6,515 bases of DNA. Origin: Candidatus Cloacimonadota bacterium. Lineage in GTDB: Bacteria; Cloacimonadota; Cloacimonadia; Cloacimonadales; Cloacimonadaceae. The stretch is from NCBI GenBank assembly GCA_023230025.1, contig JALNYD010000160.1, forward strand, positions 1 to 6,515, written 5' to 3'. The notes below the pieces were generated by a model that saw nothing but the letters and a program-made list of their open reading frames with translations, searched no databases and was not told where the DNA came from. The translations under genes and the position numbers were made by a program. Numbering within the stretch: position 1 is the stretch's first letter; every line of letters starts with the position of its first letter. Positions 6,467-6,515 of the stretch are shown one piece after another.

Positions 6467-6515
6467 ATGTTACAGATAATCCAATTCACAAACTTGAAAG
6501 ACATGGATAAAGTTA
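6467..6515 (+). CDS. N-terminus of an unidentified protein (3' partial)
   Basis: Only 16 full codons are visible, reading MLQIIQFTNLKDMDKV, before the window ends. The start is well supported by the AAGGAG SD, a leader hairpin and a candidate promoter. The gene runs away from priA and appears to have its own transcription unit. I do not recognise the protein; there is no sign of a signal peptide in the visible part. The strong ribosome-binding site is the main clue, and it argues for an abundant product. Confidence 0.7.
   Translation, partial: MLQIIQFTNLKDMDKV

Overview
The window suggests a Gram-negative, FCB-group bacterium, most likely Candidatus Cloacimonadota or a close relative. The first protein ends in a type IX secretion (Por) C-terminal sorting domain, which is typical of Bacteroidota, Cloacimonadota and neighbouring phyla. 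Base composition looks close to balanced. Two of the genes have strong Shine-Dalgarno (SD) sequences, which Bacteroidota usually lack. The taxonomic call is inference; there is no rRNA marker here.

Layout, left to right. (1) Positions 2-1138, +: the 3' part of a secreted protein with an Omp28/thioredoxin-like region and a type IX sorting tail. (2) 1143-2090, +: an OB-fold plus HD-domain 3'-5' exoribonuclease of the YhaM family, 4 nt after the previous stop. (3) 2103-2879, +: a YycJ/WalJ metallo-beta-lactamase-fold exonuclease, 12 nt further on. (4) 2880-2993: a 114-nt spacer with two small hairpins. (5) 2994-3854, +: an ATP-cone domain fused to a PD-(D/E)XK nuclease domain; its start is reset to the ATG at 2994, which has a good SD. 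(6) 3855-3963: a short convergent spacer with no convincing terminator. (7) 3964-6306, -: a complete PriA replication-restart helicase. (8) 6307-6466: a divergent spacer with a TTGACA box inside 10-bp-spaced direct repeats and a leader hairpin. (9) 6467-6515, +: the first 16 codons of another gene with a very strong SD.

Genes 1-3 are packed tightly enough to be one transcript. Genes 2, 3, 5 and 7 all code for nucleic-acid enzymes: a 3' exonuclease, a 5' exonuclease implicated in mismatch repair, an uncharacterised nucleotide-sensing nuclease and the replication-restart helicase. They may form a loose genome-maintenance neighbourhood, but nothing shows that they act as one system. I see no mobile element, CRISPR array, tRNA or rRNA. 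The least understood item is the ATP-cone nuclease, which belongs to a recurrent family rather than being unique to this window.
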